Shown here one piece after another: positions 9,247 to 18,930 of a stretch of 64,000 bases of DNA. Numbering within the stretch: the stretch's first letter is position 1; each line of letters begins with the position of its first letter. The stretch is taken from positions 160,509 through 224,508 of the forward strand of contig CAZQOQ010000033.1 of the NCBI GenBank assembly GCA_964595205.1, given 5' to 3'. Under the pieces are notes generated by a model. The model saw only the letters and a program-made list of their open reading frames with translations. It did not search any database and had not been told where the DNA came from. A program made the position numbers and the translations under genes. The DNA is from JADKIH01 sp964595205 (lineage in GTDB: Bacteria; Bacteroidota; Bacteroidia; AKYH767-A; 2013-40CM-41-45).

Positions 9247-9804
9247 ATGATCGATCCTAAAAAAATTCTCAGCGATGCCCGTATGAACATGCAAAAGGCC
9301 GTTGAACACCTGGAATCTGAACTTTCAAAAATCAGGGCAGGAAGGGCGAATCCTGCAATGCTCGACAGCGTACATGTTGATTATTATGGAACCCATACAC
9401 CATTGAGCCAGGTGAGCAGCATAACTGTTCCCGATGCACGGACCATTGCCATTCAACCATGGGAAAAATCGATGCTGACACCAATAGAGAAAGCCATCCA
9501 GGCAGCAAACCTGGGGTTTAACCCTCAAAATGACGGAACTATCATCCGTATCAATATACCCGTTCTGACCGAAGAAAGGAGGAAAGAGCTGGTAAAGAAA
9601 ACCAAGGCTGAAGTGGAACATGGAAAGGTGACAATACGTAATATTCGCCGCGATGCCAATGAGCACATAAAAAAAGATTCCAAGTCTGTTCCCGAGGATG
9701 TAGTTAAAGATCTGGAAGATCAGATTCAGAAACTGACCGACCAATTTATAGCTCTTATCGATAAACATTTGGACACAAAAGAGAAGGAAATAATGACCAT
9801 TTGA
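9247..9804 (+). CDS. frr: Ribosome recycling factor
   Basis: Encodes 185 residues, the normal length. Motifs SKIRAGRANPAMLD, QPWEKSMLTPIEKAI and RRKELVKKTKAEVEHGKVTIRNIRR mark the family. With EF-G it splits post-termination ribosomes. A 6-bp hairpin AAAGCC/GGCTTT (9804-9828) overlaps the stop codon but lacks a T run, so it is not called as a terminator. Confidence 0.98.
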   Translation: MIDPKKILSDARMNMQKAVEHLESELSKIRAGRANPAMLDSVHVDYYGTHTPLSQVSSITVPDARTIAIQPWEKSMLTPIEKAIQAANLGFNPQNDGTIIRINIPVLTEERRKELVKKTKAEVEHGKVTIRNIRRDANEHIKKDSKSVPEDVVKDLEDQIQKLTDQFIALIDKHLDTKEKEIMTI

Positions 9805-10193
9805 AAGCCGACTTTCTGAGCAGGCTTTAATTGTTGATTTCGCTATTGAAAACCTTTAAAAACTTTTTTTGCTGATATTATTTTAATGGCTACCTTCGGC
9901 TTGCTGGAAGCGGATTTCAGGGAACCAGAACTTTTAGTAAAGTTTCTCGTACTGAAATTAACAAATGTTCGCCACCAATATTACTCCCTTACCCAAATAA
10001 TATTGGTGTAGAAAATGAGTCACCGTAAATTTTCCGAAATATTAATAAATCGAATCCCCTCAAAAAATCCCTATATTCAATAAAAATACTATCCCCTAAC
10101 TTAATTTTCATACAAATAATCGGCAGATTATAACGATTTCATTGTATGATTAATCCTTTGAAAAAATAAATCCAATAATTAATTCATAAAAGC
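9805..10193. other. Intergenic region with an 11-bp perfect inverted repeat
   Basis: The 389 bp between frr and the first giant secreted protein contain CACCAATATTA (9973-9983) and its exact reverse complement TAATATTGGTG (9998-10008) around a 14-base loop. No T tract follows, so it is not a terminator; it could be an operator or a leader hairpin. No clear -33/-7 pair was found for the downstream gene. Confidence 0.55.
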
Positions 10194-13100
10194 ATGAAAA
10201 AAAGGCTGACAAATATTAAGAGTGTCCTGTTAATTCTGATGTTTTTAATTACGCTTGCAGTGAAGTCGAATGCTCAGACAAACACCTACAATGCATACAT
10301 TAAGAATGTTGTATTTCTGGATTGTAAAAATCTGGAATTTGAAATTTGGATTGAATGGACCGGAACGAATACGAATAAATTTCAATTTTATCAGGCCGGT
10401 ATAAATTTCAATTATGCAGGTTTGGCGAATGGAGGAACGATGACCGGAGCTTTTGTGCCTGGATCAGCGGACGCATCTCTGGCGGCAAATCAGCAGGCGC
10501 CTAACTGGAATATCAATGCGACCAGTAAACAAATCAGGATGCTTGCCGCTATCGCAACTCCGGTTGGAAGCGCTGCAACTGCACCCGGCCCTCCCGGTTT
10601 CAGGTTAGGAAAATTTAAAATCACGAATACAGCTGATTTCCCTGCGGGTGCAACACCAAACTTCGTGTGGTCTTTCTCAACGGGTTCCTCTACAACTACT
10701 CAAACTAAAGTGGCATTTTATTTAGGATCTGCCACTACTGGTAATGATATCACAGTACCTGCTCAGCATTTTGTCAGCGAGAATCCAGCCTTCAATCTCA
10801 ATTGTGGTGCTCCTTGTAATGTCACTGCTGCAATCGATCAGAATACTCCGCCTGTATGTCTCAACGGCACTAATGGAAGTGTTCGTGTGACATTATCAGG
10901 ATCAGGAACCGCCGCAACAGGAACTTATACACTTGATGGTGTTTCCGGAATTGCATTTTCAACGAATCCATTCACTGTTTCCGGACTATCGGCGGGGCTA
11001 CATACAATCACTGCTATAACGGCCACGCCTTGTACTTCAAATACTGCTCAATTTACTGTACTCGACGGCGCAAACCCTGATGATGGCAATGCCTGCACAA
11101 ATGACGCCTGTAATTCCTCAACGGGAGTAAGCCATACACCTATATCAACAGATGACGGTGACGCGTGTACCACAGATGGCTGTAATACTGCAACAGGTGC
11201 TATTACTCACTTACCTGTAAACACCGACGATGGAAATGCATGTACTACCGACGGATGTAATTCCATTACCGGCATTTCTCATGATCCTGTTAACGTAGAT
11301 GATGGCGACCAGTGTACGAACGACGTTTGCAACACCTCTACAGGTGCGGTCACTCACCCGCCGGTAAACGTGGATGATAATAATGTATGTACGGTTGATG
11401 GCTGTAACTCTCCTACCGGAGTATTCCACACGCCGGTTAATACAGACGATAGTAATCCTTGTACAACGGATGGTTGTAATTCAATTTCTGGCATATTCCA
11501 TAATCCCGTTTCAGTGGACGATGGTAATGGCTGTACGACCGATGCCTGTAATACCACGTCCGGAACAATTACACACGACCCTGTAAATGTTGATGACAGC
11601 AATCCATGTACGGTTGATGCCTGTAATACCAGCACAGGTACCATCACTCATGTACCGGTAAATACTGATGATGGTAATGCCTGTACAACTGACGATTGTA
11701 ATTCTATTTCTGGTATATTCCATACACCTGTTAACGTAGATGATGGTAATCCTTGTACCAACGATGCATGTAACACATCTACCGGTACAATTACGCATCT
11801 TCCTGTTGCAGTAGACGATGGCAATGCATGTACAACTGATGCCTGCAATACCACCACCGGTAATATTACTCATGTGTCGGTAAATACTGATGATGGTAAT
11901 CCATGTACAACGGATGGATGTAATACTTCATCCGGAGTATTTCATACTCCTGTTTCTGTAACCGATGGCAATGCTTGTACAAATGATGCCTGTAACACAA
12001 CAACAGGAACCATTACACATGATCCTGTTAACGTCGATGACGGAAATGCATGTACGGTTGACGCCTGTAATTCAACTACAGGAACAATCACACATGTAGG
12101 ACAATCGGCCGACGATGGTAACCCTTGTACTGTTGATGCCTGTAATTCAATAACCGGCGTTACTCATACTCCTGTTGTCACCGACGACGGTAATGCCTGT
12201 ACCACTGATGGTTGTTCAACAGTAACCGGCGTTTTCCATACACCAGTATCAACTGATGATGGGAACGTTTGTACAACTGATGGATGTAATTCAGTTTCAG
12301 GGGTGTTCCACACACCAGTAAGCACAAATGATAATAATGCCTGTACGATAGATGGTTGTGTTTCAACCACAGGTATTTTCCATACTCCGGTTGTTACTGA
12401 CGATGGTAACCTTTGTACAGTCGATGGTTGTAATACAACTACCGGTGTCACTCACACTCCGGTGAATATCAACGACAACGATGCCTGTACAACGGATGGC
12501 TGTAATTCACTCACAGGAATTTTCCATACTCCGATCCCAGGATGCGGTGTTTGTCAGAATCCTCCTACAGTAAATGCACATGGCCCATATACGGGTTGTG
12601 GTGATGTATTATTAAATGGTACTGTTGGCGGAAGTGCAACAGGAGGTACATGGTCTTCTCCGACTGGTGGAACATTCCTACCTAACAACACTACACTCAA
12701 CGCAGTTTATCATCCGTCTGCAGCTGATCTGAACAACGGATCGGTCGTTCTTACTTTAACTTCAAATAACCCGCTTGGCGCTCCATGTACTGCTGAAATC
12801 AGTACTGCAACAATCACATTCGGTGCAATTAGCGACAATAACGGTTGTACAATTGATGCCTGCAATACGACTACTGGTACTGTTACGCATACACCGGTCG
12901 ACATTAATGATAATGACAACTGTACGGCTGATGCATGTAATTCAACTACCGGTGTAATCACTCACATCTCAAAAATTATCGTTAATACATCTTCAACACC
13001 TGCAGGCTGTAATGCCAGCGACGGTTCTGCCGGCGCTTCAGGTTCAGGAGGAACTGACCCATATTCATATTCATGGTCGCCAGGCGGTGAAACTACCAGT

Positions 13101-14933
13101 ACAATTACCGGTCTCGCCGCTGGAACCTATGTGGTTACCGTAACAGATAATAATGGTTGCTCTGCAACTAAATCAGTTGTTGTGGCATCCGGAAGCGCTG
13201 CTTTCCCTCCGGGACCGATCTCCGGCCCAGCAGGTGCATGCCGTGGCCAGCGTGGTGTTGTATATTGTGTTGACCCGGTTCCCGGTGCAACCTCTTATAT
13301 CTGGACATTACCTTCAGGTGCATCGGGCTCTTCGAATGGTCCATGTATTACAGTAAGATTTGGAAGTCACTATAGCGGTGGTAATATCTGCGTGAAGTTT
13401 GTTAGCCAGTGCGGTACTAGTCCGAAGACATGCTTAAATGTACCTCGTATTAAAAACAAACCTGCTAAACCGGGACCGATCTCAGGCCCGCTTACATTAT
13501 GTCCAAATACTGACGGAACATATTCGATAAATCCTGTGGCAAATGCTACTAGCTATATCTGGTCTACCACTGGTGGATTAGTAATTACTTCTGGTCAGGG
13601 AACTACATCAATCGGTGTTCATTCACCGGCAGGTTTCGTAACCGGAACCATAAGCGTCAGAGCCTCTAACTGCAAAGGAAACAGCGACAAGAGAACGATT
13701 ACCGTTAAAGGTGTTCCTGCAGTTCCACAATGGGATTATGATAAGCCGACTGACAACCAGACAACCAATGTTTGCGGTGGATCGACTCATAAATATGAAT
13801 TGCACTTCAAGTCAGGTGTCACCTGCTACTTATGGTCAGCACCTCCGGGCGCAGTCATTCATGATCAGAGTGGAAACTCAGGCAACCCTCTCCTGATTCC
13901 AACAGGAAATAACGACGACGTGACAATCACATTCCCTCAGGGATTTGTTGAAGGCGATGTAACTGTTTCTGCATGTAACCAGTGTGGTTCAAGCGGACTC
14001 GCTGTATTGCATGTTACAGCTGGTCCGGGCGTACCTGTGTGGTTTAATGCCGATCCTCAGGATAATCCTACAACCGGAGTTTGCGGAGGTTCGACAGAAG
14101 AATATGAAATCAAACTTGTTCCCGGCGCTACTTGTTATACATGGACGGCTCCACCGGGTGCAATCATCAACGACAGGGCCGGTCATACCGGTAATCCGCT
14201 CACAGTTGGACCGAATGTAAACGATGTTGACATTACATTCCCTCCTGGATTCGATATGGGTGACGTTACTGTTTCTGCATGTAATTCCTGCGGTACGAGT
14301 GCGGTAGCAACAATTACCGTTCATTCAGTTCCGGAACAACCACAATGGGATTATGACAATCCTTCCGACAATGCAACATTTGTTTGTGGTGGCAATACAC
14401 GGAAATATGAAGTTCATTTTGATGCTGATGTAACTTGCTATAACTGGACTGCGCCTCCGGGAGCCGTGATCCACGGACCGAACGGCACATCTGGTAATCC
14501 ATTGCATGTATCATCGAACCATGATGATGTTACCATCACATATCCGCAGGGATTTGTTTCAGGACAGGTTACTGTATCAGCATGTAACGCCTGTGGTTCA
14601 AGCCAGATCGCTACTCTCAATGTCAGCTGTACTACAAGTATGCGTGAGGCCGTTGATCGTGTTGTTGTATCTGACAGGATATCATCATTGACGGCATTCC
14701 CGAATCCGACTTCAGGTATCGCCACAATTTCTTTCTATTCCGAAACTGTGGCTAAATATACAGTGAGGGTGATTGATATTGTAGGAAGAACAATTTACCT
14801 GGATGCTGTTCCTGCGATTGAAGGATATAACATGAGAGAAATTAATCTCGAAAGTGTAAACAAAGGGCTTTATTTTGTGTCTGTTCAGACAGAAGGCAAA
14901 GAAGCTCAGACGATCAGAATCGTTGTAGAGTAA
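10194..14933 (+). CDS. Giant secreted repeat protein with DDGN-Cys repeats, PKD-like domains and T9SS type A sorting domain
   Basis: Encodes 1579 residues. A signal peptide (MKKRLTNIKSVLLILMFLIT, ending at NAQ) leads into a beta-rich N-terminal domain to about residue 200. Residues 294-782 hold 20 tandem copies of a 24-25-residue unit of the form DDGNxCTxDxCN-STG-HTPV; two more copies lie at about 879-925. Each unit has a C-x4-C pair. An SprB-like segment (YSYSWSPGGETTSTITGLAAGTY) and two PKD-like domains (GPISGPAGAC, GPISGPLTLC) follow, then three copies of a ~101-residue domain with YELH-CYLW-APPGAVI-type motifs (1177-1479). The last ~80 residues (AFPNPTSG, DIVGRTIY, KGLYFVSVQT) are a T9SS type A sorting domain. 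It is probably cell-surface-anchored or released, perhaps an adhesin. The terminator just after it suggests a monocistronic unit. Confidence 0.9.
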   Translation: MKKRLTNIKSVLLILMFLITLAVKSNAQTNTYNAYIKNVVFLDCKNLEFEIWIEWTGTNTNKFQFYQAGINFNYAGLANGGTMTGAFVPGSADASLAANQQAPNWNINATSKQIRMLAAIATPVGSAATAPGPPGFRLGKFKITNTADFPAGATPNFVWSFSTGSSTTTQTKVAFYLGSATTGNDITVPAQHFVSENPAFNLNCGAPCNVTAAIDQNTPPVCLNGTNGSVRVTLSGSGTAATGTYTLDGVSGIAFSTNPFTVSGLSAGLHTITAITATPCTSNTAQFTVLDGANPDDGNACTNDACNSSTGVSHTPISTDDGDACTTDGCNTATGAITHLPVNTDDGNACTTDGCNSITGISHDPVNVDDGDQCTNDVCNTSTGAVTHPPVNVDDNNVCTVDGCNSPTGVFHTPVNTDDSNPCTTDGCNSISGIFHNPVSVDDGNGCTTDACNTTSGTITHDPVNVDDSNPCTVDACNTSTGTITHVPVNTDDGNACTTDDCNSISGIFHTPVNVDDGNPCTNDACNTSTGTITHLPVAVDDGNACTTDACNTTTGNITHVSVNTDDGNPCTTDGCNTSSGVFHTPVSVTDGNACTNDACNTTTGTITHDPVNVDDGNACTVDACNSTTGTITHVGQSADDGNPCTVDACNSITGVTHTPVVTDDGNACTTDGCSTVTGVFHTPVSTDDGNVCTTDGCNSVSGVFHTPVSTNDNNACTIDGCVSTTGIFHTPVVTDDGNLCTVDGCNTTTGVTHTPVNINDNDACTTDGCNSLTGIFHTPIPGCGVCQNPPTVNAHGPYTGCGDVLLNGTVGGSATGGTWSSPTGGTFLPNNTTLNAVYHPSAADLNNGSVVLTLTSNNPLGAPCTAEISTATITFGAISDNNGCTIDACNTTTGTVTHTPVDINDNDNCTADACNSTTGVITHISKIIVNTSSTPAGCNASDGSAGASGSGGTDPYSYSWSPGGETTSTITGLAAGTYVVTVTDNNGCSATKSVVVASGSAAFPPGPISGPAGACRGQRGVVYCVDPVPGATSYIWTLPSGASGSSNGPCITVRFGSHYSGGNICVKFVSQCGTSPKTCLNVPRIKNKPAKPGPISGPLTLCPNTDGTYSINPVANATSYIWSTTGGLVITSGQGTTSIGVHSPAGFVTGTISVRASNCKGNSDKRTITVKGVPAVPQWDYDKPTDNQTTNVCGGSTHKYELHFKSGVTCYLWSAPPGAVIHDQSGNSGNPLLIPTGNNDDVTITFPQGFVEGDVTVSACNQCGSSGLAVLHVTAGPGVPVWFNADPQDNPTTGVCGGSTEEYEIKLVPGATCYTWTAPPGAIINDRAGHTGNPLTVGPNVNDVDITFPPGFDMGDVTVSACNSCGTSAVATITVHSVPEQPQWDYDNPSDNATFVCGGNTRKYEVHFDADVTCYNWTAPPGAVIHGPNGTSGNPLHVSSNHDDVTITYPQGFVSGQVTVSACNACGSSQIATLNVSCTTSMREAVDRVVVSDRISSLTAFPNPTSGIATISFYSETVAKYTVRVIDIVGRTIYLDAVPAIEGYNMREINLESVNKGLYFVSVQTEGKEAQTIRIVVE
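11073..12539 (+). repeat. Twenty tandem ~73-bp coding repeats (DDGN-C-x4-C unit)
   Basis: The stretch encodes 20 consecutive units of 24 or 25 residues with the frame DDGNxCTxDxCNxxTGxxHxPV. Two sub-types are intermixed: one reads GIFHTPV or GVFHTPV, the other GTITHxPV. The aspartates and invariant cysteines suggest small disulfide-linked, possibly metal-binding modules. The repeats produce several long antisense and out-of-frame open frames that are artefacts. Confidence 0.93.
12828..12969 (+). repeat. Two detached copies of the DDGN-C-x4-C repeat
   Basis: Two further units (NNGCTIDACNTTTGTVTHTPV and NDNCTADACNSTTGVITHI) are separated from the main array by about 95 residues of unrelated sequence, implying an internal duplication or an insertion into the array. 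Confidence 0.85.
13722..14630 (+). repeat. Three tandem ~303-bp coding repeats (101-residue PKD-like domain)
   Basis: Three domains each contain VCGGST or VCGGNT, a CYxW core, APPGAxI, SGNPL or TGNPL, DVTITFPQGF-like and VTVSACNxCG motifs. They are tandem duplicates of one beta-sandwich module with about five cysteines each. Confidence 0.9.
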
Positions 14934-14951
14934 AAGAAATATAACATGAAT

Positions 14952-14983
14952 AAAGTCCCTTTCGAAAGAGAGGGACTTTTTTT
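14952..14983 (+). terminator. Strong rho-independent terminator with GAAA tetraloop
   Basis: AAAGTCCCTTTC (14952-14963) pairs with GAGAGGGACTTT (14968-14979), with one G-T wobble, across a GAAA loop, followed by a T run to 14983. It ends the transcript of the 1579-residue protein. Confidence 0.93.
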
Positions 14984-15390
14984 ATTTCTATACATAGATA
15001 ACAGGATCTGTAAAGTCTATTGCTTATCTTTTTTTGACTACTTAGATTCACACAGCGGGATATAAGTGAAATAGTATCAGCTATGAGTCTTTGATGTTTT
15101 ATTTAAGCTTGTAAAAAAAATTACTACAGATCTTACAACTATTTCGGACTTTAAAACTGCATCGATTTTTATATTTTTTATTTCCCGTGCAGTAAATTCA
15201 TTTTAAATCAATTTTAGAATTACAATTTTTTGAATAATGCCGGCTTCTGTCTCATTTTACATTGAAATATTTTATTCAAATGTAGTGCATTGGAATTTAC
15301 TTCAAACAACTTTTTAAGTATGATGGCGTATTATTAAGACTTCATTTTCAGATAAGATATTATTTAACGATTCTGCTTAAGGAATAAAAT
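14984..15390. other. Intergenic region, about 400 bp, AT-rich
   Basis: This region must hold the promoter of the next gene. AAGGA at about 9 bp before the ATG at 15391 may help translation. I see no RNA gene, no coding frame with codon bias and no convincing TAnnTTTG element. Confidence 0.45.
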
Positions 15391-17427
15391 ATGAGTTCAG
15401 GTCCTTTAAAATCAATGTTTCGGTTGGTTCAAAAGCAGAGTGTTCTTTTAACTCTCAGGCAAAGAATATTATTATTTGTTGCTGGAGTTGGTATAATAAT
15501 AACATTCATTATTGGATTTAATACAACCAACAGCAAAAAGGCACAGGCAGCAACAGAATCACTAACGACTGGGTCGTTTATTATTAATATGGGAGTTACT
15601 CCGCAAACATATTCAAACGGATTAAAGCCATACGGAATGCTTTACGATTTAATTGTAAATTACAGTGTTCCGGTAAAATGGGTGATTGAACCGTCAAAAG
15701 TGAAAGACGGGACTGATTTTACCTACAATGCCGTTAATTATAAAGGGGGACCTTTTATCATCCCGGCAGAATATATTAACACGACTATTTCAAACAGGAT
15801 TAGCTTCTGGCAGACGAAAGGTGTGCAGGGAGTCTACACAACTTCTTCAATATCGGTTCCTGTTTATGCGACTCTCACTGCATTTCCCATAGCGATTATA
15901 GACAACCAGTCGGGAAATGAAGATATCGTCGAGCAATATTATACTAATGCAGGTATTCCTTCTACGGGTTATGTCTTTGGTACACCATCGATTTTGCAGG
16001 ACTGTAATGATATCTGGGTGAATCCGCATGGAAATCCTACATGGGCATCTCACAGTTATTTGTATAACTATGTAACTGTTTCTAAAAATTTTATCTGGGC
16101 ACAATGCCATGCAGTGAGTGTAATGGAGGGTGTTAAAAATACCGTCTCTCCTTTCGAGCAATTAAATTATTTGACGACAAATGGATTAAAGTGTTACAAC
16201 TCGGGAAATTGCGGCCCACCAATTACTGAATCGCATGCAGGAAATCCGACATCCCCGTTCACACATTACTATCCTTCAGATCCGATGATGCAGTTTATGG
16301 GTACGATGGATGGCGCAACAAATTCGGGATCCGAGAAATGGTATCAGCCTCAGGCGGCCTCTTCCGGACAGTGGAGAGCAACTACTAAAAGACTTGTTAC
16401 CACATCAAATGGAACTTCTCCGAATGAAGGAGTTCTCATGGCGTACGGACCTGCTTATGGAAATGTAAATAACGGTTATGTAATGTACGAAGCAGGGCAT
16501 GATCTGGATGGTTCCGGAACTACTGCAGAGAAAACTGCCGCTCAAAGAGCATATTTTAATTTTGTATTGTTTGCAGGAATTAAAAAGCAATTGGTTTTCA
16601 GCGGTTATACAATTCCGAATTCTTACAAATCGAATGAAACAAAATCTGTTTCCGCGACAATTTTATCCGGCACAGCTCCATATACATATGTCTGGAGTTC
16701 CACGATCGGTGGTACTTTCACAAACGGTGGTTCTGCTTCTGCAAGTTTTACAGCACCCAATACTCCCGTTGCGCTTACTGGCGCTATTAAATGTACTGTG
16801 ACCGATGCGTGTGGAAGACAGAATTTTGTTTCTCAAATAGTGAACGTCAGTGAAAACACATTGCCGGTTACCTTAAAAGAATTTAATGCAAAACTTGTAA
16901 ATGGTTCAGTATTGATTAGCTGGATCACCGCAAGTGAAATTAATAACGCTTTTTTCACAATTGAGCGAAGCCAAAATGGTTATGATTTTACGGAAGTTGG
17001 AAAGGTTGAAGGCTCAGGTAACAGCACTCATGAAGTTTCTTATTCTTTAACCGACAATAACCCGGTTGAAGGCCAGAGCTATTACCGTTTAACTCAAACG
17101 GATTTCGATGATAATTACAAGAGATATCCGCCAATTGGTGTCTATTTTAATAATTCTGTGAACCTGGGAAATACAATAATCGCAATGAGTCCGGTTCCAT
17201 TTGACAACTATATTAAAATAAACTTCAATGTCATATTGGAAGGCAATGTGAATTTCACATTGATTTCGGATAAAGGCAGTGTGTTAAAAAATGAGAATGT
17301 AAAATCATCGGCAGGATTTAACAGCTATACAATTGATAATCTTGGTTTACTCCCCGGAGGAGTTTATTTCATTTTGATGAGAACTTCTGATAATGAATTA
17401 CAAACAAGAAAATTAATCAAGTTATAA
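15391..17427 (+). CDS. Secreted T9SS type A cargo protein of unknown function
   Basis: Encodes 678 residues. A basic N-terminus precedes one hydrophobic segment (LLFVAGVGIIITFIIGF, about residues 27-43) and then AQAA, consistent with a long signal peptide. Residues about 55-400 form an unrecognised domain with VPVKWVIEPSKVKDGTDFTY and GHDLDGSG. A short Ig/PKD-like domain (about 410-485) follows. The segment from LPVTLKEFNAKL to SYYRLTQTDFD is the fibronectin-like domain that commonly precedes sorting domains in this phylum. The last ~80 residues (SPVPFDNYIKI, LLPGGVYFILM) form the T9SS type A domain. It lies 48 bp upstream of the propeller gene with no terminator between, so the two are probably an operon. 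Confidence 0.85.
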   Translation: MSSGPLKSMFRLVQKQSVLLTLRQRILLFVAGVGIIITFIIGFNTTNSKKAQAATESLTTGSFIINMGVTPQTYSNGLKPYGMLYDLIVNYSVPVKWVIEPSKVKDGTDFTYNAVNYKGGPFIIPAEYINTTISNRISFWQTKGVQGVYTTSSISVPVYATLTAFPIAIIDNQSGNEDIVEQYYTNAGIPSTGYVFGTPSILQDCNDIWVNPHGNPTWASHSYLYNYVTVSKNFIWAQCHAVSVMEGVKNTVSPFEQLNYLTTNGLKCYNSGNCGPPITESHAGNPTSPFTHYYPSDPMMQFMGTMDGATNSGSEKWYQPQAASSGQWRATTKRLVTTSNGTSPNEGVLMAYGPAYGNVNNGYVMYEAGHDLDGSGTTAEKTAAQRAYFNFVLFAGIKKQLVFSGYTIPNSYKSNETKSVSATILSGTAPYTYVWSSTIGGTFTNGGSASASFTAPNTPVALTGAIKCTVTDACGRQNFVSQIVNVSENTLPVTLKEFNAKLVNGSVLISWITASEINNAFFTIERSQNGYDFTEVGKVEGSGNSTHEVSYSLTDNNPVEGQSYYRLTQTDFDDNYKRYPPIGVYFNNSVNLGNTIIAMSPVPFDNYIKINFNVILEGNVNFTLISDKGSVLKNENVKSSAGFNSYTIDNLGLLPGGVYFILMRTSDNELQTRKLIKL

Positions 17428-17475
17428 GTAGAATTTCTTCTATCCAGGCAAAATAAAAATTAAAAATAAATAGTT

Positions 17476-18864
17476 ATGAAACTTAAAATTAATGTCCTTT
17501 CAATTTTTATCCTGATGACATTGCTCACGTGTTACCGGGCTAATGCTCAAATGGTAAACAGAATCACGAAGGAAACAGTAATTTCAAAAGTTGAGATTTC
17601 TGAAATGGTCACCAATAGTTTTACTTACAGCAACGACATGAGGAGAGTTGCTTACAGGATTAACAGGGATAAAAAGCAAATTGCAGTGATTGATGGTGTT
17701 AATGGTAATGCATACGACTTTGTAAGCTTCCCGGTTTTCAGTCCGGACTGCAAACGATTTGCATATGCTGCCAGAAACGGATCAGACTGGTTTTTAAATG
17801 TGGATGGTTACGAAATGCCTGTTGATCGGGGAATGGAAATTACTTTTGTTGCTTTCGGACCTAAGAGTAACAACATGGTTTATGTGCTGAAAGAGGGAAA
17901 TAAATTTTGCCTGGTCACTGATAACATCAAGGGAAAGCAATTTGATGGCATCGATGAAAACAGCATTACGTTTTGCTCTGACGGAAGCACAGTTGCATAT
18001 ACTGCATACCAGGGTAAAAAACAGTGTAATGTGATTAACGGGAATGCCGGAGAAATTTTTGACCAGGTCGGTTACCCCATTCTTAGCACCAACGGACATC
18101 ATTTTGCATATTGGGCCGTAATCGGTTCTGATTCCTATGTGATATCCGATGTTCAGAAAAGCAAGCCTTATGAATCCGTAAATTTTGTCACGCTTAGCAA
18201 CGATGGTAATCACCTTGCCTACTCGTTTAGTTATCGCGGAAAAAATAAAATTGTATTTGATAATGTTGAAAGCGAATCTTTCGAATTTGTACATTCATTA
18301 TGTTTCAGCAACGACAGCAGAAGATTTGCATACGGAATTGAACAATCAGAAGGTGATAAGGAAGGCTTCAGGCAATATGCGGTGATAGACGGTAAAAAAT
18401 ATGGACCGTACGAAACTGTAGTGGAGAATAGCATCCGATTCAGCAACGATAGCAGGAATTTTGCATTCGAAGCTGAGAAGAATGACCAGTTTTATATCGT
18501 TAATAATGGGACCGAAGGAAAAAGATATGGAGATGTTCTGCAGGCCACAACCATTTTTAGTCCGGACAACAGCCGAATCGCCTATGCAGCTGAGAATGAC
18601 GCTAAACGTATGATAAATTCGGATAACTCAGAGAGCCGGCCATATAACGACGTATATTCGATTGCTTTCAGTCCCGACAGTAAACGTCTTGCTTATTCGG
18701 TGCGAATCGATGATAATGATTTTGTAATCGTCGACGGTGAAAAAGGAAGCCGGTACAATTATATTTTAAGTCAGGGAGAAATTGTCTTTGACTCACCAAC
18801 CTCACTTCATTACCTGGCTATGAAGGATAAAAGCATCTGCCTGGTGGAAGAGACTCTGAAATAG
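17476..18864 (+). CDS. Exported beta-propeller protein (WD40/TolB-like repeats)
   Basis: Encodes 462 residues with a signal peptide (MKLKINVLSIFILMTLLTC, ending in NAQ). The mature part repeats units of about 40 residues with cores such as FSPDCKRFAYAARNGSDWF, FSNDSRRFAYGI and FSPDSKRLAYSV, which form the blades of a propeller. There is no sorting domain or lipobox, so it is probably periplasmic or uses another route. Its position after a T9SS cargo gene and before a terminator suggests a shared transcript. Ligand and function are unknown. Confidence 0.85.
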   Translation: MKLKINVLSIFILMTLLTCYRANAQMVNRITKETVISKVEISEMVTNSFTYSNDMRRVAYRINRDKKQIAVIDGVNGNAYDFVSFPVFSPDCKRFAYAARNGSDWFLNVDGYEMPVDRGMEITFVAFGPKSNNMVYVLKEGNKFCLVTDNIKGKQFDGIDENSITFCSDGSTVAYTAYQGKKQCNVINGNAGEIFDQVGYPILSTNGHHFAYWAVIGSDSYVISDVQKSKPYESVNFVTLSNDGNHLAYSFSYRGKNKIVFDNVESESFEFVHSLCFSNDSRRFAYGIEQSEGDKEGFRQYAVIDGKKYGPYETVVENSIRFSNDSRNFAFEAEKNDQFYIVNNGTEGKRYGDVLQATTIFSPDNSRIAYAAENDAKRMINSDNSESRPYNDVYSIAFSPDSKRLAYSVRIDDNDFVIVDGEKGSRYNYILSQGEIVFDSPTSLHYLAMKDKSICLVEETLK

Positions 18865-18886
18865 AATACAAATCCTGAATTTTTTG

Positions 18887-18930
18887 AAAGATCTGAATCG
18901 AAATAATACCCGGTTCGGATCTTTTTTTTT
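18887..18930 (+). terminator. Rho-independent terminator after the propeller gene
   Basis: AAAGATCTGAATCG (18887-18900) pairs with CGGTTCGGATCTTT, with two G-T wobbles, around a 10-base loop, and is followed by a run of T to 18930. Confidence 0.92.

Noticed and set aside
9804..9828. Terminator after frr
   Set aside because: The 6-bp stem lacks a T tract and has a 13-base loop.
11211..12451. Several minus-strand and frame-shifted open frames of 60-120 codons inside the 1579-residue gene
   Set aside because: They arise from the periodic coding repeats; the sequences are low-complexity mirror images without start signals or domains.
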